Source of the DNA: Devosia oryzisoli
GTDB lineage: Bacteria; Pseudomonadota; Alphaproteobacteria; Rhizobiales; Devosiaceae
Assembly: GCF_014837245.1 (NCBI RefSeq)
Contig: NZ_JACYFU010000003.1
Location: 496,001 to 560,000, forward strand
DNA length: 64,000 nt
Direction of reading: 5' to 3'
Shown here: positions 43,271 to 51,438 of the stretch, piece after piece
How positions within the stretch are numbered: the first letter of the stretch is position 1
Layout of the letters: the number at the start of each line of letters is the position of its first letter
Position numbers and translations under genes: made by a program
The notes under the pieces: generated by a model
What the model was told of the DNA's origin: nothing
The model's database searches: none
What the model saw: only the letters and a program-made list of their open reading frames with translations

Positions 43271-43831
43271 ATGTTCACCAAGCTTTTCGGCGCTGCCGCC
43301 CTGGCCGCCAGCCTCTCTCTTGCCGGCAGCGTCGGCGCCTATGCCCAGTCCAACCCGATGGTGGGTGGCGCCGCCATGTATGCGGACAAGAATATCATCG
43401 AGAACGCGGTCAACTCCAAGGATCACACGACCCTGGTTGCCGCGGTCAAGGCGGCCGGCCTTGTCGACACGCTGCAGAGCGCAGGTCCGTTCACGGTCTT
43501 TGCGCCCACCAATGCCGCCTTTGCGGCCCTGCCGGAGGGGACGGTCGAAACCCTGCTGAAGCCGGAAAACAAGGCGATGCTGGTCAAGATCCTGACCGCG
43601 CACGTTATTGCCGGAAACTATTCCGACGCCGATCTCGAAGCCATGGCCGAGAAGAACCCGGAGGGCTTCACGCTCAAGACCGTATCCGGCGATCGGCTGC
43701 AGTTCACGAAGCTGGGCTCGGTGCTCTATGTGGTGGACGAAAGCGGCAATGCCGCCAAGATCACCATTTCGAACGTCAACCAGTCGAACGGCGTCATCCA
43801 CGTCGTCAACAAGGTGCTCCTGCCCAAGTAA
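43271..43831 (+). CDS. Secreted fasciclin (FAS1) domain protein
   Basis: A 186-residue protein. The signal peptide (MFTKLFGAAALAASLSLAG, cleavage near AYAQ) is followed by one FAS1 domain (about 45-185). H1 and H2 motifs are seen as FTVFAPTNAAFAALPEGTVETLL and NGVIHVVNKVLLP. Such proteins mediate cell-surface adhesion and are common in alphaproteobacteria. The ATG at 43271 is used, preceded by GGGAG. Confidence 0.92.
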   Translation: MFTKLFGAAALAASLSLAGSVGAYAQSNPMVGGAAMYADKNIIENAVNSKDHTTLVAAVKAAGLVDTLQSAGPFTVFAPTNAAFAALPEGTVETLLKPENKAMLVKILTAHVIAGNYSDADLEAMAEKNPEGFTLKTVSGDRLQFTKLGSVLYVVDESGNAAKITISNVNQSNGVIHVVNKVLLPK

Positions 43832-43859
43832 GAGGGCTCGCTCCTCTCGACGAGCGAAG

Positions 43860-43890
43860 GGTCCGCCGACGGGCGGACCATCTGCATTTT
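43860..43890 (+). terminator. Terminator-like hairpin after the fasciclin gene
   Basis: GGTCCGCC (43860-43867) pairs with GGCGGACC (43872-43879) across GACG. The T-tract (CATTTT) begins only eight bases later, so termination may be partial. Confidence 0.6.
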
Positions 43891-43903
43891 AAGCATTGCT
43901 TAA
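43889..43903. promoter_or_regulatory. CtrA-like box in a palindromic context
   Basis: TTAA-GCATTGC-TTAA lies 82 bases before the PagL-like gene. It is embedded in the perfect inverted repeat TTTAAGC-ATT-GCTTAAA (43888-43904), followed closely by a second inverted repeat (AACGCT/AGCGTT). Confidence 0.45.
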
Positions 43904-43985
43904 ACCTAACGCTAAGTAAGCGTTGTCGTCGCATGGGTGAATCAGGCCCAATTCGCGTCTCCTCCTTCCCAAGCGGAGATACGCG

Positions 43986-44519
43986 ATGACTGTTGGCCGG
44001 CGTTTGGCTGCCCTGCTGGTGGCGTCCGCAGCGCTCGTTTCGGGCGCGATGGCGCAAGGAACGCTCCTGCTGGAAGCCAGGGGAGGGGTAGCGGCGCACG
44101 ATGTGGGCGGCGGCGTAAGCCTGTTTGATCCAACGCGCGTGCAGGACATCAATGCGGAGATGTTGTTCACCATCCCCAATCTCAGCGCCTGGGTTCCGTT
44201 GGGCGAGTTGCGGCCGCATCTGGGCGCCACGTTCAACATCGCGGGGCACGAGAGCTTCGGCTATGCGGGGTTGAGTTGGACGGTGCGGGCGCCGGTGGTG
44301 CCGGTGTTTCTGGAAGCCGGCTTGGGTGCCGCCGTGCACAACAGCAAGGCGCGGTTCGGCTGCGGCGTGCTGGCCGAGGCCCAGGCCAGCCTTGGCATCG
44401 ACGTCTTGCCCAACACCGCGCTCATGGGGACAGTGCAGCACGTCACCGACTTCGGTTTTTGCGGCACGGCGAGCCGCCCTCTGACCACGGCGGGGTTGCG
44501 TCTGGGCGTGCGCTTTTGA
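43986..44519 (+). CDS. PagL-like outer-membrane protein, probably catalytically altered
   Basis: A 177-residue protein with a signal peptide (cleavage near AMAQ) and an eight-strand barrel pattern ending in GLRLGVRF, typical of lipid A deacylase PagL and acyloxyacyl-hydrolase-like proteins. PagL uses an His-x-Ser pair. Here the equivalent site reads QHVTDFGFC, with Thr in place of Ser. The neighbouring paralogue at 44610 keeps His-Thr-Ser. It may therefore be a structural or altered-specificity variant. It starts after GCGGAGA, downstream of a CtrA-like box. Confidence 0.72.
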   Translation: MTVGRRLAALLVASAALVSGAMAQGTLLLEARGGVAAHDVGGGVSLFDPTRVQDINAEMLFTIPNLSAWVPLGELRPHLGATFNIAGHESFGYAGLSWTVRAPVVPVFLEAGLGAAVHNSKARFGCGVLAEAQASLGIDVLPNTALMGTVQHVTDFGFCGTASRPLTTAGLRLGVRF

Positions 44520-44609
44520 TCACGTTCGGCCGGTTTCGTCCCGCGGTGGTTGACTTGCCAAAGCCGGCGTGGGCGTTATGACGCCGGAAAATGCGGAGTT
44601 GAGCGAACG

Positions 44610-45200
44610 ATGCGCACGGTGACCGGAGCGGTGATTGCGGGCCTTCTTGTGGCGAGCAGCGGCCCGGCGCTGGCGCAGAACATGCTTGACCCGCACCCGA
44701 TCGCCGATGTCGTCGACGAAATCCGCATCGGGCTCAGTGCCCATGACGTGCACCACGCGGCCCTGCCGTTCCTCGTCAAGGAATGGCGGCTCAACCAGGT
44801 CGAGGACGTCAGCTTCGATGTGCTGTTCACCTCGCCCGATATCGACGCGTTCCGCTGGATCGGTGCGCCGCGCCCGGAAATCGGCACCACGATCAATCTT
44901 GACGGGCAGGACAGTCTCGCCCATGCGAGCCTGACCTGGCAGTTGCCGGTATTCGAAACGCCGCTTTACCTCGAAGCGTCACTGGGCGCGGCGATCAACA
45001 ATGGCGCGATGGACGGGGCGGCGCCGGGACGCAAGAATTTCGGCTGCCGGGTCAATTTCTACGAGCGCTGGGGCGTCGGCGCGCATGTGAGCGAGAACGT
45101 CACCGCGACGCTGACCTACGAGCACACGTCCAACAATGGCTATTGTTCGCAGAACGATGGGCTGTCCAATTTCGGCCTGCGCGTGGGCTGGAAGTTCTAG
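44610..45200 (+). CDS. PagL-family lipid A 3-O-deacylase-like protein
   Basis: A 196-residue outer-membrane protein with a signal peptide (cleavage near ALAQ). The ATG at 44610 is chosen because it begins the signal. The C-terminal strands YEHTSNNGYC and LSNFGLRVGWKF match the PagL/acyloxyacyl-hydrolase pattern with the His-x-Ser catalytic pair. It would remove an acyl chain from lipid A in the outer leaflet. It lies 90 bases after its diverged paralogue, suggesting a tandem duplication. Confidence 0.8.
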   Translation: MRTVTGAVIAGLLVASSGPALAQNMLDPHPIADVVDEIRIGLSAHDVHHAALPFLVKEWRLNQVEDVSFDVLFTSPDIDAFRWIGAPRPEIGTTINLDGQDSLAHASLTWQLPVFETPLYLEASLGAAINNGAMDGAAPGRKNFGCRVNFYERWGVGAHVSENVTATLTYEHTSNNGYCSQNDGLSNFGLRVGWKF

Positions 45201-45286
45201 GGCGCCCGCGCCGATCTCTCATTCCGCAGACGGGGCCAAACGAGACGGGTCGGCACGACGGGCTCATCATGAGGTCTACTGGCTCG

Positions 45287-46477
45287 TTACGCGGCCAGGC
45301 CAGCGACATAACCCGAGGCCCAGGCCCATTGAAAATTGTAGCCGCCCAGCCAGCCGGTGACGTCCACGGCTTCGCCGACGAAGAAGAGGTTGGGCACGGC
45401 ACGTGCCATCATGGTCTTGGCATCGAGATCACGGGTGTCGATGCCGCCCAGGGTGACTTCGGCGGTGCGGTAGCCTTCGGAGCTGACGGGCTTGAGGGTC
45501 CAGCGCTCGATCCATTCGGCGGCGGCGGCGAGCTTCTTGTCGGATAGATCACCGATCATGCCGGGCTGGCCGATGAACTCGCCCATCAGCTGCGCCAGCC
45601 GCCGGGGCAAGGCGTTGGCGAGCACGGTCTGGAGATGGAGCTTGGGGCTGTCCTTGCGGGCGGCGCGCAGCAGGTCGAGGGCGTTGCGGCCGGGCAGGAG
45701 ATCGACGGAAATGGCATCGCCTTCGCGCCAATAGGAGGAAATCTGCAGGATCGCCGGGCCCGAGAGGCCGCGATGGGTGAAGAGCAGGGCTTCTTCGAAG
45801 CGCGTCTTGCCGTGGCTGACGATCGCATTGGTCGAGACGCCGGCGAGGTCTCTGAGTTTTTCGAGGGCCGAGGGTTCGAAGGTGAGGGGGACGAGGGCGG
45901 GGCGGGTTTCCGTCACGCCGAGGCCGAACTGCCGCGCGATGTCGTAGGCCAGGCCCGTGGCGCCCATCTTGGGGATCGACTTGCCGCCCGTGGCGACGAT
46001 CAGGCTCGTCGCGGTGACCCGGCCATCGCCGATCATCACGTCGAACCCGTCGGCGATCTTTTCGATGCTGCCCACGCTGCGTCCGGTCCAGATCGACGCG
46101 CCGGCCTGGCGCAGATCCTGGGTCAGCATGGTGACGATCTGGGTTGCCGAACCGTCGCAGAACAGCTGGCCGAGGGTTTTTTCGTGAAAGGCGATGCCCT
46201 GCTTTTTGACCCGCTCGATGAACATGTCGGGGGTGTAGCGCGACAGCGCGGAAAGGGCGAAGCGCGGGTTCTGGCTCAAGAACCGGTCACGCCCGAGGAT
46301 GTGGGTGGCGTTCACATTGGTGAAGTTGCACCGGCCGCCGCCCGAAATCCGGATTTTCTCGCCCGGGTCGCGGGCATGGTCGACCACGAGAACCCGCCGG
46401 CCGCGCCGCGCCGCTTCGATGCCGGCCATCATGCCGGCGGCACCGGCGCCGAGCACCATTACGTCGAAGTCGGTCAT
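45287..46477 (-). CDS. YhiN/HI0933-type FAD-dependent flavoprotein
   Basis: A 396-residue NAD(P)/FAD-dependent oxidoreductase of the HI0933 (BaiN-like) family. The dinucleotide motif is VLGAGAAGMMAGIEAARRG, followed by the family hallmarks KIRISGGGRCNFTN, the insertion domain, VATGGKSIPKMGATG, and a C-terminal FFVGEAVDVTGWLGGYNFQWA. The length is normal for the family. The physiological role is poorly defined; flavin reduction of small molecules is known for relatives. It is monocistronic and divergent from the asd leader. Confidence 0.92.
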   Translation of the reverse strand: MTDFDVMVLGAGAAGMMAGIEAARRGRRVLVVDHARDPGEKIRISGGGRCNFTNVNATHILGRDRFLSQNPRFALSALSRYTPDMFIERVKKQGIAFHEKTLGQLFCDGSATQIVTMLTQDLRQAGASIWTGRSVGSIEKIADGFDVMIGDGRVTATSLIVATGGKSIPKMGATGLAYDIARQFGLGVTETRPALVPLTFEPSALEKLRDLAGVSTNAIVSHGKTRFEEALLFTHRGLSGPAILQISSYWREGDAISVDLLPGRNALDLLRAARKDSPKLHLQTVLANALPRRLAQLMGEFIGQPGMIGDLSDKKLAAAAEWIERWTLKPVSSEGYRTAEVTLGGIDTRDLDAKTMMARAVPNLFFVGEAVDVTGWLGGYNFQWAWASGYVAGLAA

Positions 46478-46577
46478 ACGAGTGGTCCTTGCTGAGGCGT
46501 CGGCGCCTCCCTGTCCCGCAATCGGGGCCGAGACGCAAGAGGCAGGGTGGCCCGGATGGGCCGGAACGCGGGCGAGA

Positions 46578-46605
46578 TTGACTCTTTCCTATATAGGAGT
46601 ATGAG
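46578..46605 (+). promoter_or_regulatory. asd promoter
   Basis: -35 TTGACT (46578-46583) and -10 TATGAG (46600-46605) are spaced 16 bases apart. The predicted transcription start is near 46612, leaving a leader of about 225 bases before asd. Confidence 0.6.
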
Positions 46606-46702
46606 AAGTCCTGCTTTCTTATCGAGCGAAAAGTTCGTCATGCGCAGCTTCGGTCTCATCACCGCTCTTGCCGCTTCCCGCACCACCGGGAAGGGTCCTG
46701 CC

Positions 46703-46729
46703 ATGACCAAAACCAGCAAAACCGCCTGA
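46703..46729 (+). CDS. Candidate leader peptide MTKTSKTA upstream of asd
   Basis: An eight-residue open frame with three Thr and two Lys codons. GGAAGGG is eight bases upstream of its ATG and no other signal competes with it. An in-frame extension to ATG 46640 exists but lacks a ribosome site. Its stop codon forms the foot of the following hairpin. Thr and Lys are both end products downstream of aspartate semialdehyde, so ribosome stalling here could report their supply. There is no experimental support, and the reading is inferred from layout. Confidence 0.5.
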   Translation: MTKTSKTA

Positions 46730-46769
46730 CGCTTGTCCCCGGGTCGTCTCCCGCCGGGGAGAGGCGTCA
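46727..46769 (+). promoter_or_regulatory. Alternative hairpins of a putative asd attenuator
   Basis: The long hairpin pairs TGACGC (46727-46732) with GCGTCA (46764-46769) and CCCCGG (46737-46742) with CCGGGG (46754-46759). A competing hairpin pairs TCTCCC (46747-46752) with GGGAGA (46757-46762). The two cannot coexist. No T-tract follows, so control could act on translation; the asd ribosome site lies in the loop of GGAA-CGGAG-TTCC (46822-46834). Confidence 0.5.
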
Positions 46770-46836
46770 TCAAGCAGAGCCGCATCGCCCGAGGCGATGT
46801 GCGGGGGCGGAAAATGGTCAAGGAACGGAGTTCCAA

Positions 46837-47880
46837 ATGGGTTATCGGGTCGCCGTCGTCGGAGCCACAGGCAATGTGGGCCGCGAAGTTCTCAACATCC
46901 TGGCCGAGCGGAAGTTTCCGGCCGACGAGGTCATTGCGCTGGCCTCGTCGCGCTCGATCGGCAAGGAGCTTTCCTATGGCGACAAGATCATCAAGGCCAA
47001 GGACCTGCAGCACTTCGATTTCTCGAGTGTGGACTTCGCCATCATGTCCGCAGGCGGCTCGATCGCCAAGGAATGGGCGCCACGCATTGCGGCCGCCGGC
47101 GCCATCGTCATCGATAACTCCTCCTACTGGCGCTACCATTCGGACGTGCCGCTCGTCGTGCCGGAAGTGAACGGGCATGTGCTCGAGCGCTGGCTGGCCG
47201 ATCCCAAGCGCACCGGCATCGTCGCCAACCCCAATTGCTCGACGGCGCAGCTCGTGGTCGCGCTCAAGCCCCTGCACGACGCGGCGACCATCAAGCGCGT
47301 GGTCGTTTCGACCTACCAGTCGGTGTCTGGTGCAGGCAAGGAGGGCGTCGACGAACTCTGGAACCAGACCAAGGGCATCTTCGTCAACGACAGCCCGACC
47401 CCGCAGAAGTTCACCAAGCAGATCGCCTTCAACGTCATCCCGCACATCGATGTGTTCATGGAAGACGGCTACACCAAGGAAGAGTGGAAGGTGCTGGCGG
47501 AAACCAAGAAGATCCTCGATCCCAAGATCAAGGTGACCTGCACGGCCGTGCGCGTGCCGGTTTTTGTCGGGCACTCGGAAGCGGTGAACCTGGAATTCGC
47601 CAATCCCATCACGGCAGACGAGGCGCGCGACGTGCTGCGCGAGGCTCCGGGGATTTCCGTGCTCGACAAGCGCGAGCCCGGTGGCTACGCGACGCCGGTG
47701 GAAACGGTCGGGGAATACGACACCTATGTGAGCCGCATTCGCGAAGACAACACGGTCGAGAATGGCCTCGCCATGTGGGTGGTTTCGGACAATCTGCGCA
47801 AGGGCGCGGCGCTCAACACCATCCAGATCGCCGAGACGCTGATCGAAAAGGGCTACAAGGCGCGCGCCCTGGCGGCCTGA
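46837..47880 (+). CDS. asd: Aspartate-semialdehyde dehydrogenase
   Basis: A 347-residue NADPH-dependent enzyme that makes aspartate semialdehyde for Lys/diaminopimelate, Thr and Met synthesis. The N-terminal Rossmann motif is VAVVGATGNVGREVLNIL. The catalytic Cys134 sits in VANPNCSTAQ, and the family helix motif is YQSVSGAGKEGVDELWNQT. The length matches the usual 340-345 residues. The start is ATG 46837 after GGAACGGAG. The gene is monocistronic, with a structured leader before it and a strong terminator after it. Confidence 0.95.
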   Translation: MGYRVAVVGATGNVGREVLNILAERKFPADEVIALASSRSIGKELSYGDKIIKAKDLQHFDFSSVDFAIMSAGGSIAKEWAPRIAAAGAIVIDNSSYWRYHSDVPLVVPEVNGHVLERWLADPKRTGIVANPNCSTAQLVVALKPLHDAATIKRVVVSTYQSVSGAGKEGVDELWNQTKGIFVNDSPTPQKFTKQIAFNVIPHIDVFMEDGYTKEEWKVLAETKKILDPKIKVTCTAVRVPVFVGHSEAVNLEFANPITADEARDVLREAPGISVLDKREPGGYATPVETVGEYDTYVSRIREDNTVENGLAMWVVSDNLRKGAALNTIQIAETLIEKGYKARALAA

Positions 47881-47970
47881 GTTTTCGCATCCTGCGAAGA
47901 AGCGGCAAATCTGGCACCCTTTCCGTACTGACGAGGGTGCGGCCGGCGCTGTGACCTGAGACCTCAACCA

Positions 47971-48010
47971 GTCCCAGCCTCTCCTCGCAAGGGGAAGGTT
48001 GGGACTTTTT
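47971..48010 (+). terminator. Rho-independent terminator after asd
   Basis: GTCCCA (47971-47976) pairs with TGGGAC (48000-48005), with inner pairing of GCCT and AGGT, followed by TTTTT. Confidence 0.85.
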
Positions 48011-48118
48011 GGTTGAAACCGGCGCCGACCACCGTGGCCTGGGAACTCGCTTCAAAAACTTCCCTTGAGCCTCCCGAGGTCCGGGCGTACAAGCGCGAAC
48101 CGTACCGGACGTTACCCC

Positions 48119-48994
48119 ATGCCTTTGCGCGATCTCCTCCTCGCCCTTCTCGTCGTCGTCATCTGGGGCCTCAATTTCGTGGCCATCAAATGGGGGGTCG
48201 CAGAAGTCTCGCCCTTCCTCCTGACGGCCCTGCGCTATCTTGGCTGCGCCTTGCCGGCTGTGTTCTTCGTCCGCAAGCCGGCTGTTTCGTGGAAGATCCT
48301 CATCGCCTATGGACTGACGGTGGGCGTCCTGCAGTTCAGTTTCCTCTTCACGGCCATCCGGCTGGGCATGCCAGCCGGGCTCGCCAGCCTCGTTATGCAG
48401 ATGCAGGTGTTCTTCACCATGGGGCTGGCCGTGCTGTTCCTGGGCGAGCGGCCGCGGCCGGTGCAATTGCTGGGGGCAGGGGTGGCGCTGTTCGGGCTTC
48501 TGGCCATTGCCAGCGAACATCTGGGCGCGGCGACCTTCGCGCCACTGGTCATGACGCTGGCTGCCGCGTTCTTCTGGGGCTCGTCCAACATCGTCACCAA
48601 GCGCGCCGGGCGGATCGACATGTTCGCCTTCGTGGTGTGGGGAAGCCTCGTGCCGCCACTGCCCATGCTGGCGCTGTCGCTGGCCCTCGAGGGGCCAGGA
48701 GCGCTCTTGGCCCTGGGCACGATTTCGCCGGCGGCGATCTTTTCGGTGCTGTTCATCGCCTATGGCTCCACTCTTGTCGGCTACGGGCTCTGGGCAATCC
48801 TGCTCGGGCGCTATCCCGCCAGCCTTGTGGCGCCGTTTTCGCTTCTCGTGCCGATCGTGGGCTTTGCCGCTGCCGCCCTGTTACTCAACGAGACGGTGAG
48901 CCTGCTCGAATACGCGGGCAGTGGCCTCATCTTCGTCGGACTGCTGCTCAACGTGTTCGGGCCGCGGTTGCTTGTCCGGGCAAGGAGCGCCTGA
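48119..48994 (+). CDS. EamA-family (DMT) transporter
   Basis: A 291-residue inner-membrane exporter with ten predicted segments in two EamA repeats (about 5-135 and 145-285). Motifs include LLALLVVVIWGLNFVAIKWG and, in the second repeat, FFWGSSNIVTKRAGRID. The start is ATG 48119, the first codon of the conserved N-terminus. The next gene starts in its stop codon and encodes a related EamA protein, so this is a duplicated pair. DMT exporters of this group remove amino acids or other metabolites; the substrate is unknown. Confidence 0.9.
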   Translation: MPLRDLLLALLVVVIWGLNFVAIKWGVAEVSPFLLTALRYLGCALPAVFFVRKPAVSWKILIAYGLTVGVLQFSFLFTAIRLGMPAGLASLVMQMQVFFTMGLAVLFLGERPRPVQLLGAGVALFGLLAIASEHLGAATFAPLVMTLAAAFFWGSSNIVTKRAGRIDMFAFVVWGSLVPPLPMLALSLALEGPGALLALGTISPAAIFSVLFIAYGSTLVGYGLWAILLGRYPASLVAPFSLLVPIVGFAAAALLLNETVSLLEYAGSGLIFVGLLLNVFGPRLLVRARSA

Positions 48995-49875
48995 TGCCCA
49001 TCCGCCACGTGCTGCTGGCGCTCCTCGTCGTGGCGATCTGGGGCTTCAACTTCGTCGTCATCAAACTCAGCGTCGAGGCATTTCCGCCCATCCTGGCGGC
49101 AGCGCTGCGGTTTCTGGCGGCGGCGTTTCCGGCGGTGCTGTTCGTGCGGCCGCCCAAGGCGCCCTTTGTGCTGGTTCTCGGGTTCGGGCTGACCTTCGGG
49201 GTTGCGCTTTACGGCTTTCTCAACCTCGCCATTGCCTGGGGTATGCCGGCGGGCCTCAGTTCGCTGGTGCTGCAGACGCAGGCGTTCTTCACCATGCTGC
49301 TGGCCTTCGTCATCCTCAAGGAACGCCCGAGCCGCTTTCAGGTGGCGGGCGCCGCCGTCGCCTTTGCCGGCATTGCCGTCATCGGCAGCGAGCACGTGGC
49401 AGGAACCGGTCTCGTGCCGCTGGGCATGGTGCTGATGGCGGCGGTGAGCTGGGGCCTTGCCAATGTGCTGACCAAGAAGGCGGGCAAGGTGAATGCGGTC
49501 GCCTTCACGGTCTGGGGCGTGCTGGCCGCACCGCTGCCGCTCCTGGGCCTGTCGCTGCTGACGGAGGGATGGCCGGCTATCGCTGGCGCCGTGGGCAGCT
49601 TTTCCTGGGGCGATGTGGCGCTGATCGCCTTTCTGGCCTATCCCGCGACGCTGCTGGGCGGCGCGATCTGGAGCTGGCTCCTCGGGCAGCATCCGGCCTC
49701 GGTTGTTGCTCCGTTCACGCTGCTCGTGCCGATCACCGGGTTGGCCTCGGGGTATCTGGTGCTGGGTGAACGGGTCACGGTGGTCGAGATCGGGGGGGCG
49801 CTGTTGGTGATCCTGGGCCTGATCGTGACCTTGCGCCGGGCGCGCAAGAGCGAGCCGCCCATTCGCCTCGACTAG
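48994..49875 (+). CDS. EamA-family (DMT) transporter, tandem paralogue
   Basis: A 293-residue membrane protein with the same ten-segment plan as the gene before it. The start LLALLVVAIWGFNFVVIKLS is nearly identical to the neighbour's. The second repeat begins AVSWGLANVLTKKAGKVNA. Its ATG overlaps the neighbour's TGA by one base. The pair may form a heterodimer or serve two substrates; both are inferences. Confidence 0.9.
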   Translation: MPIRHVLLALLVVAIWGFNFVVIKLSVEAFPPILAAALRFLAAAFPAVLFVRPPKAPFVLVLGFGLTFGVALYGFLNLAIAWGMPAGLSSLVLQTQAFFTMLLAFVILKERPSRFQVAGAAVAFAGIAVIGSEHVAGTGLVPLGMVLMAAVSWGLANVLTKKAGKVNAVAFTVWGVLAAPLPLLGLSLLTEGWPAIAGAVGSFSWGDVALIAFLAYPATLLGGAIWSWLLGQHPASVVAPFTLLVPITGLASGYLVLGERVTVVEIGGALLVILGLIVTLRRARKSEPPIRLD

Positions 49876-49880
49876 GAGGC

Positions 49881-49900
49881 GGGCCACCCGGAGGTGGCCC
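49881..49900. terminator. Hairpin between convergent EamA and EF-hand genes
   Basis: GGGCCACC (49881-49888) pairs with GGTGGCCC (49893-49900) across CGGA. It lies five bases after the EamA stop and seven before the converging EF-hand stop. There is no long T-tract. Confidence 0.6.
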
Positions 49901-49907
49901 GATGGTT

Positions 49908-50267
49908 TCAGTTGCCGCCGGAGAGGGAGTCGAGCGTTTCGGTCGGCGCCGGAGTGGGCAAGTCCGCGGGCGTGCCGGTGGTGTTGCCCATGATATCGCC
50001 GGCACCGCCGGGAGCCGGTGCGGTCGCAGAAGCGCCGGCGCCTGCCTGAAGCGTGGCAATCTGCTCGATGGTCAGTTCGCCGGTGCCGGATGTGTCGGCG
50101 GCGTCGAATTCTTCCTGAGTCAGCGTGGGCCAGACCGCCTGCAACTCGGTGAAGCTGATGGTCCCGTTGCCGTCGGTATCGACATCGGCAAAGGCCATGG
50201 GTGTCTGTGCGACGGCGGCACCGGAAAGGCCGAGCAGGACAACGGACGACAGAATGAGCTTTTTCAT
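49908..50267 (-). CDS. Secreted EF-hand protein
   Basis: A 119-residue exported protein. The signal peptide (MKKLILSSVVLLGLSGAAVAQ) fixes the ATG at 50267. A canonical EF-hand loop DVDTDGNGTISFTEL (about 28-42) is followed by a second, DTSGTGELTIEQI (about 58-70). The C-terminus is Ala/Pro/Thr-rich. It probably binds calcium in the periplasm. Such small EF-hand proteins are widespread in alphaproteobacteria and mostly uncharacterised. Confidence 0.85.
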   Translation of the reverse strand: MKKLILSSVVLLGLSGAAVAQTPMAFADVDTDGNGTISFTELQAVWPTLTQEEFDAADTSGTGELTIEQIATLQAGAGASATAPAPGGAGDIMGNTTGTPADLPTPAPTETLDSLSGGN

Positions 50268-50509
50268 GGGGGTGTCTCCATGGGGGAAAGGCGGCGCCCA
50301 CAGGCGCCGACGGGTCGCTCTCCGGCGGCCCGTGGCATCCAAGATCACGCGGATTTGTGGTGAGGGGCGGGCCACAAGCGGGGCCGCCGGGGGCCATGTG
50401 AGGGCAATTTCGGGGCAGGGGCGAGCGTCCGCCGGCTCAGGGCGCGGATCGGCCACCGCGGGCGATGGAGAACAGGCCGCGGCGGCATGGCTGCAACCCG
50501 GCGCGGCCG

Positions 50510-51160
50510 CTAGTGCTCGAGAGTGATTTGCGGCCGGATGAAATCGCCCTTGTCGTCCATCACCCACAATTCGCCGGTCGAGATGTCGAACCAGGCGCCG
50601 TGGATGGCGAGCTTGCCCTGATTTTCGAGATCGGCGACATAGGGGAAGGTGCGCAAATTACGGATCGAATTGCGGATGGAGATGCGCTCCAGCGCCGTCT
50701 GCCGCTCGGCGGGCGTCATCAACTCGTTGTGGCCCAGCTGTTCGGGCAGCGCGCCGAGCAGGCTCATCCACTTGCCGATGAAGTCACCCTGGTCGAGCGG
50801 GCTGGCCTCGGGCGACAGCGCGGCGTGAATGCCGCCGCAGCGGCCATGGCCCATGACGACGACGTTGGAGATCTCCAGGGCCTTGACCGCGAATTCGATG
50901 GCCGCGGAGGTGCCGTGCTGTCCGCCGTCGGGCTGGTAGGGCGGCACGAGGTTGGCGACGTTGCGCAGAACAAAGATTTCACCCGGTCCGGCATCGAAAA
51001 TCATCTCGGGAGACGCGCGGCTGTCGCAGCAGGCGATCACCAGGGTCGACGGGCTCTGGCCGATTTCGGACAGTTCCCGGATGCGTTCGCGCTCACGAAC
51101 ATAGCGTCCGGACATGAAACTGGCATGGCCGTCCAGGAGATGCTGAGGAAAATTGTGCAT
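50510..51160 (-). CDS. Beta-class carbonic anhydrase
   Basis: A 216-residue zinc enzyme that interconverts CO2 and bicarbonate. Metal and catalytic residues are Cys44, Asp46 and Arg48 in ACCDSR, and the His-x-x-Cys pair in VVMGHGRCGGI. NVANLVPPYQPDG and GTSAAIEFAV are typical of the plant-type beta class. The start at ATG 51160 (MHNFPQHLLDGHASFMSGRY) matches the usual family N-terminus. An ATG ten codons upstream is possible, and neither has a strong ribosome site. It is monocistronic. Confidence 0.92.
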   Translation of the reverse strand: MHNFPQHLLDGHASFMSGRYVRERERIRELSEIGQSPSTLVIACCDSRASPEMIFDAGPGEIFVLRNVANLVPPYQPDGGQHGTSAAIEFAVKALEISNVVVMGHGRCGGIHAALSPEASPLDQGDFIGKWMSLLGALPEQLGHNELMTPAERQTALERISIRNSIRNLRTFPYVADLENQGKLAIHGAWFDISTGELWVMDDKGDFIRPQITLEH

Positions 51161-51231
51161 GAAATCCCGATTAGCTGTATGAGGCGACATGACCACATGC
51201 GGCGGAACAGCCGCGAGCGCAAGGGGGGCGC

Positions 51232-51438
51232 ATGCGCATCTATCGATTCCTTTCGGGAGAAGACGACTCGGCGTTCTGCCACAAGGTCACCAAGGCGCTG
51301 AGCGAGGGCTGGGAGCTGCATGGCAGCCCCACCTATGGCTTCGACGCGATCAGCAAGAAGATGCGATGCGGGCAGGCCGTGACAAAGATCGTGCGCGACC
51401 AGCCCTACGACCCCGACAAGAAGCTCGTCGACTACTAG
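51232..51438 (+). CDS. DUF1737 small protein
   Basis: A 68-residue soluble protein. The layout MRIYRFLSGEDDSAFCHKVTKALSEGWELHGSPTYG (residues about 1-36), then QAVTKIV, matches DUF1737, a short domain of unknown function found in many proteobacteria. Its end overlaps by four bases the stop of the convergent SRPBCC gene. Confidence 0.82.
   Translation: MRIYRFLSGEDDSAFCHKVTKALSEGWELHGSPTYGFDAISKKMRCGQAVTKIVRDQPYDPDKKLVDY

Noticed and set aside
43133..43801. Upstream extension of the luciferase-like gene
   Set aside because: The open frame continues across the promoter and over the fasciclin gene on the other strand. The conserved N-terminus begins at ATG 43132.
46474..47967. 497-residue open frame on the minus strand
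   Set aside because: It is antisense to asd, with no recognisable domain and no ribosome site.
48811..50397. 528-residue open frame on the minus strand
   Set aside because: It is antisense to the second EamA gene and runs through the EF-hand gene in a different frame. It is a GC-driven shadow.
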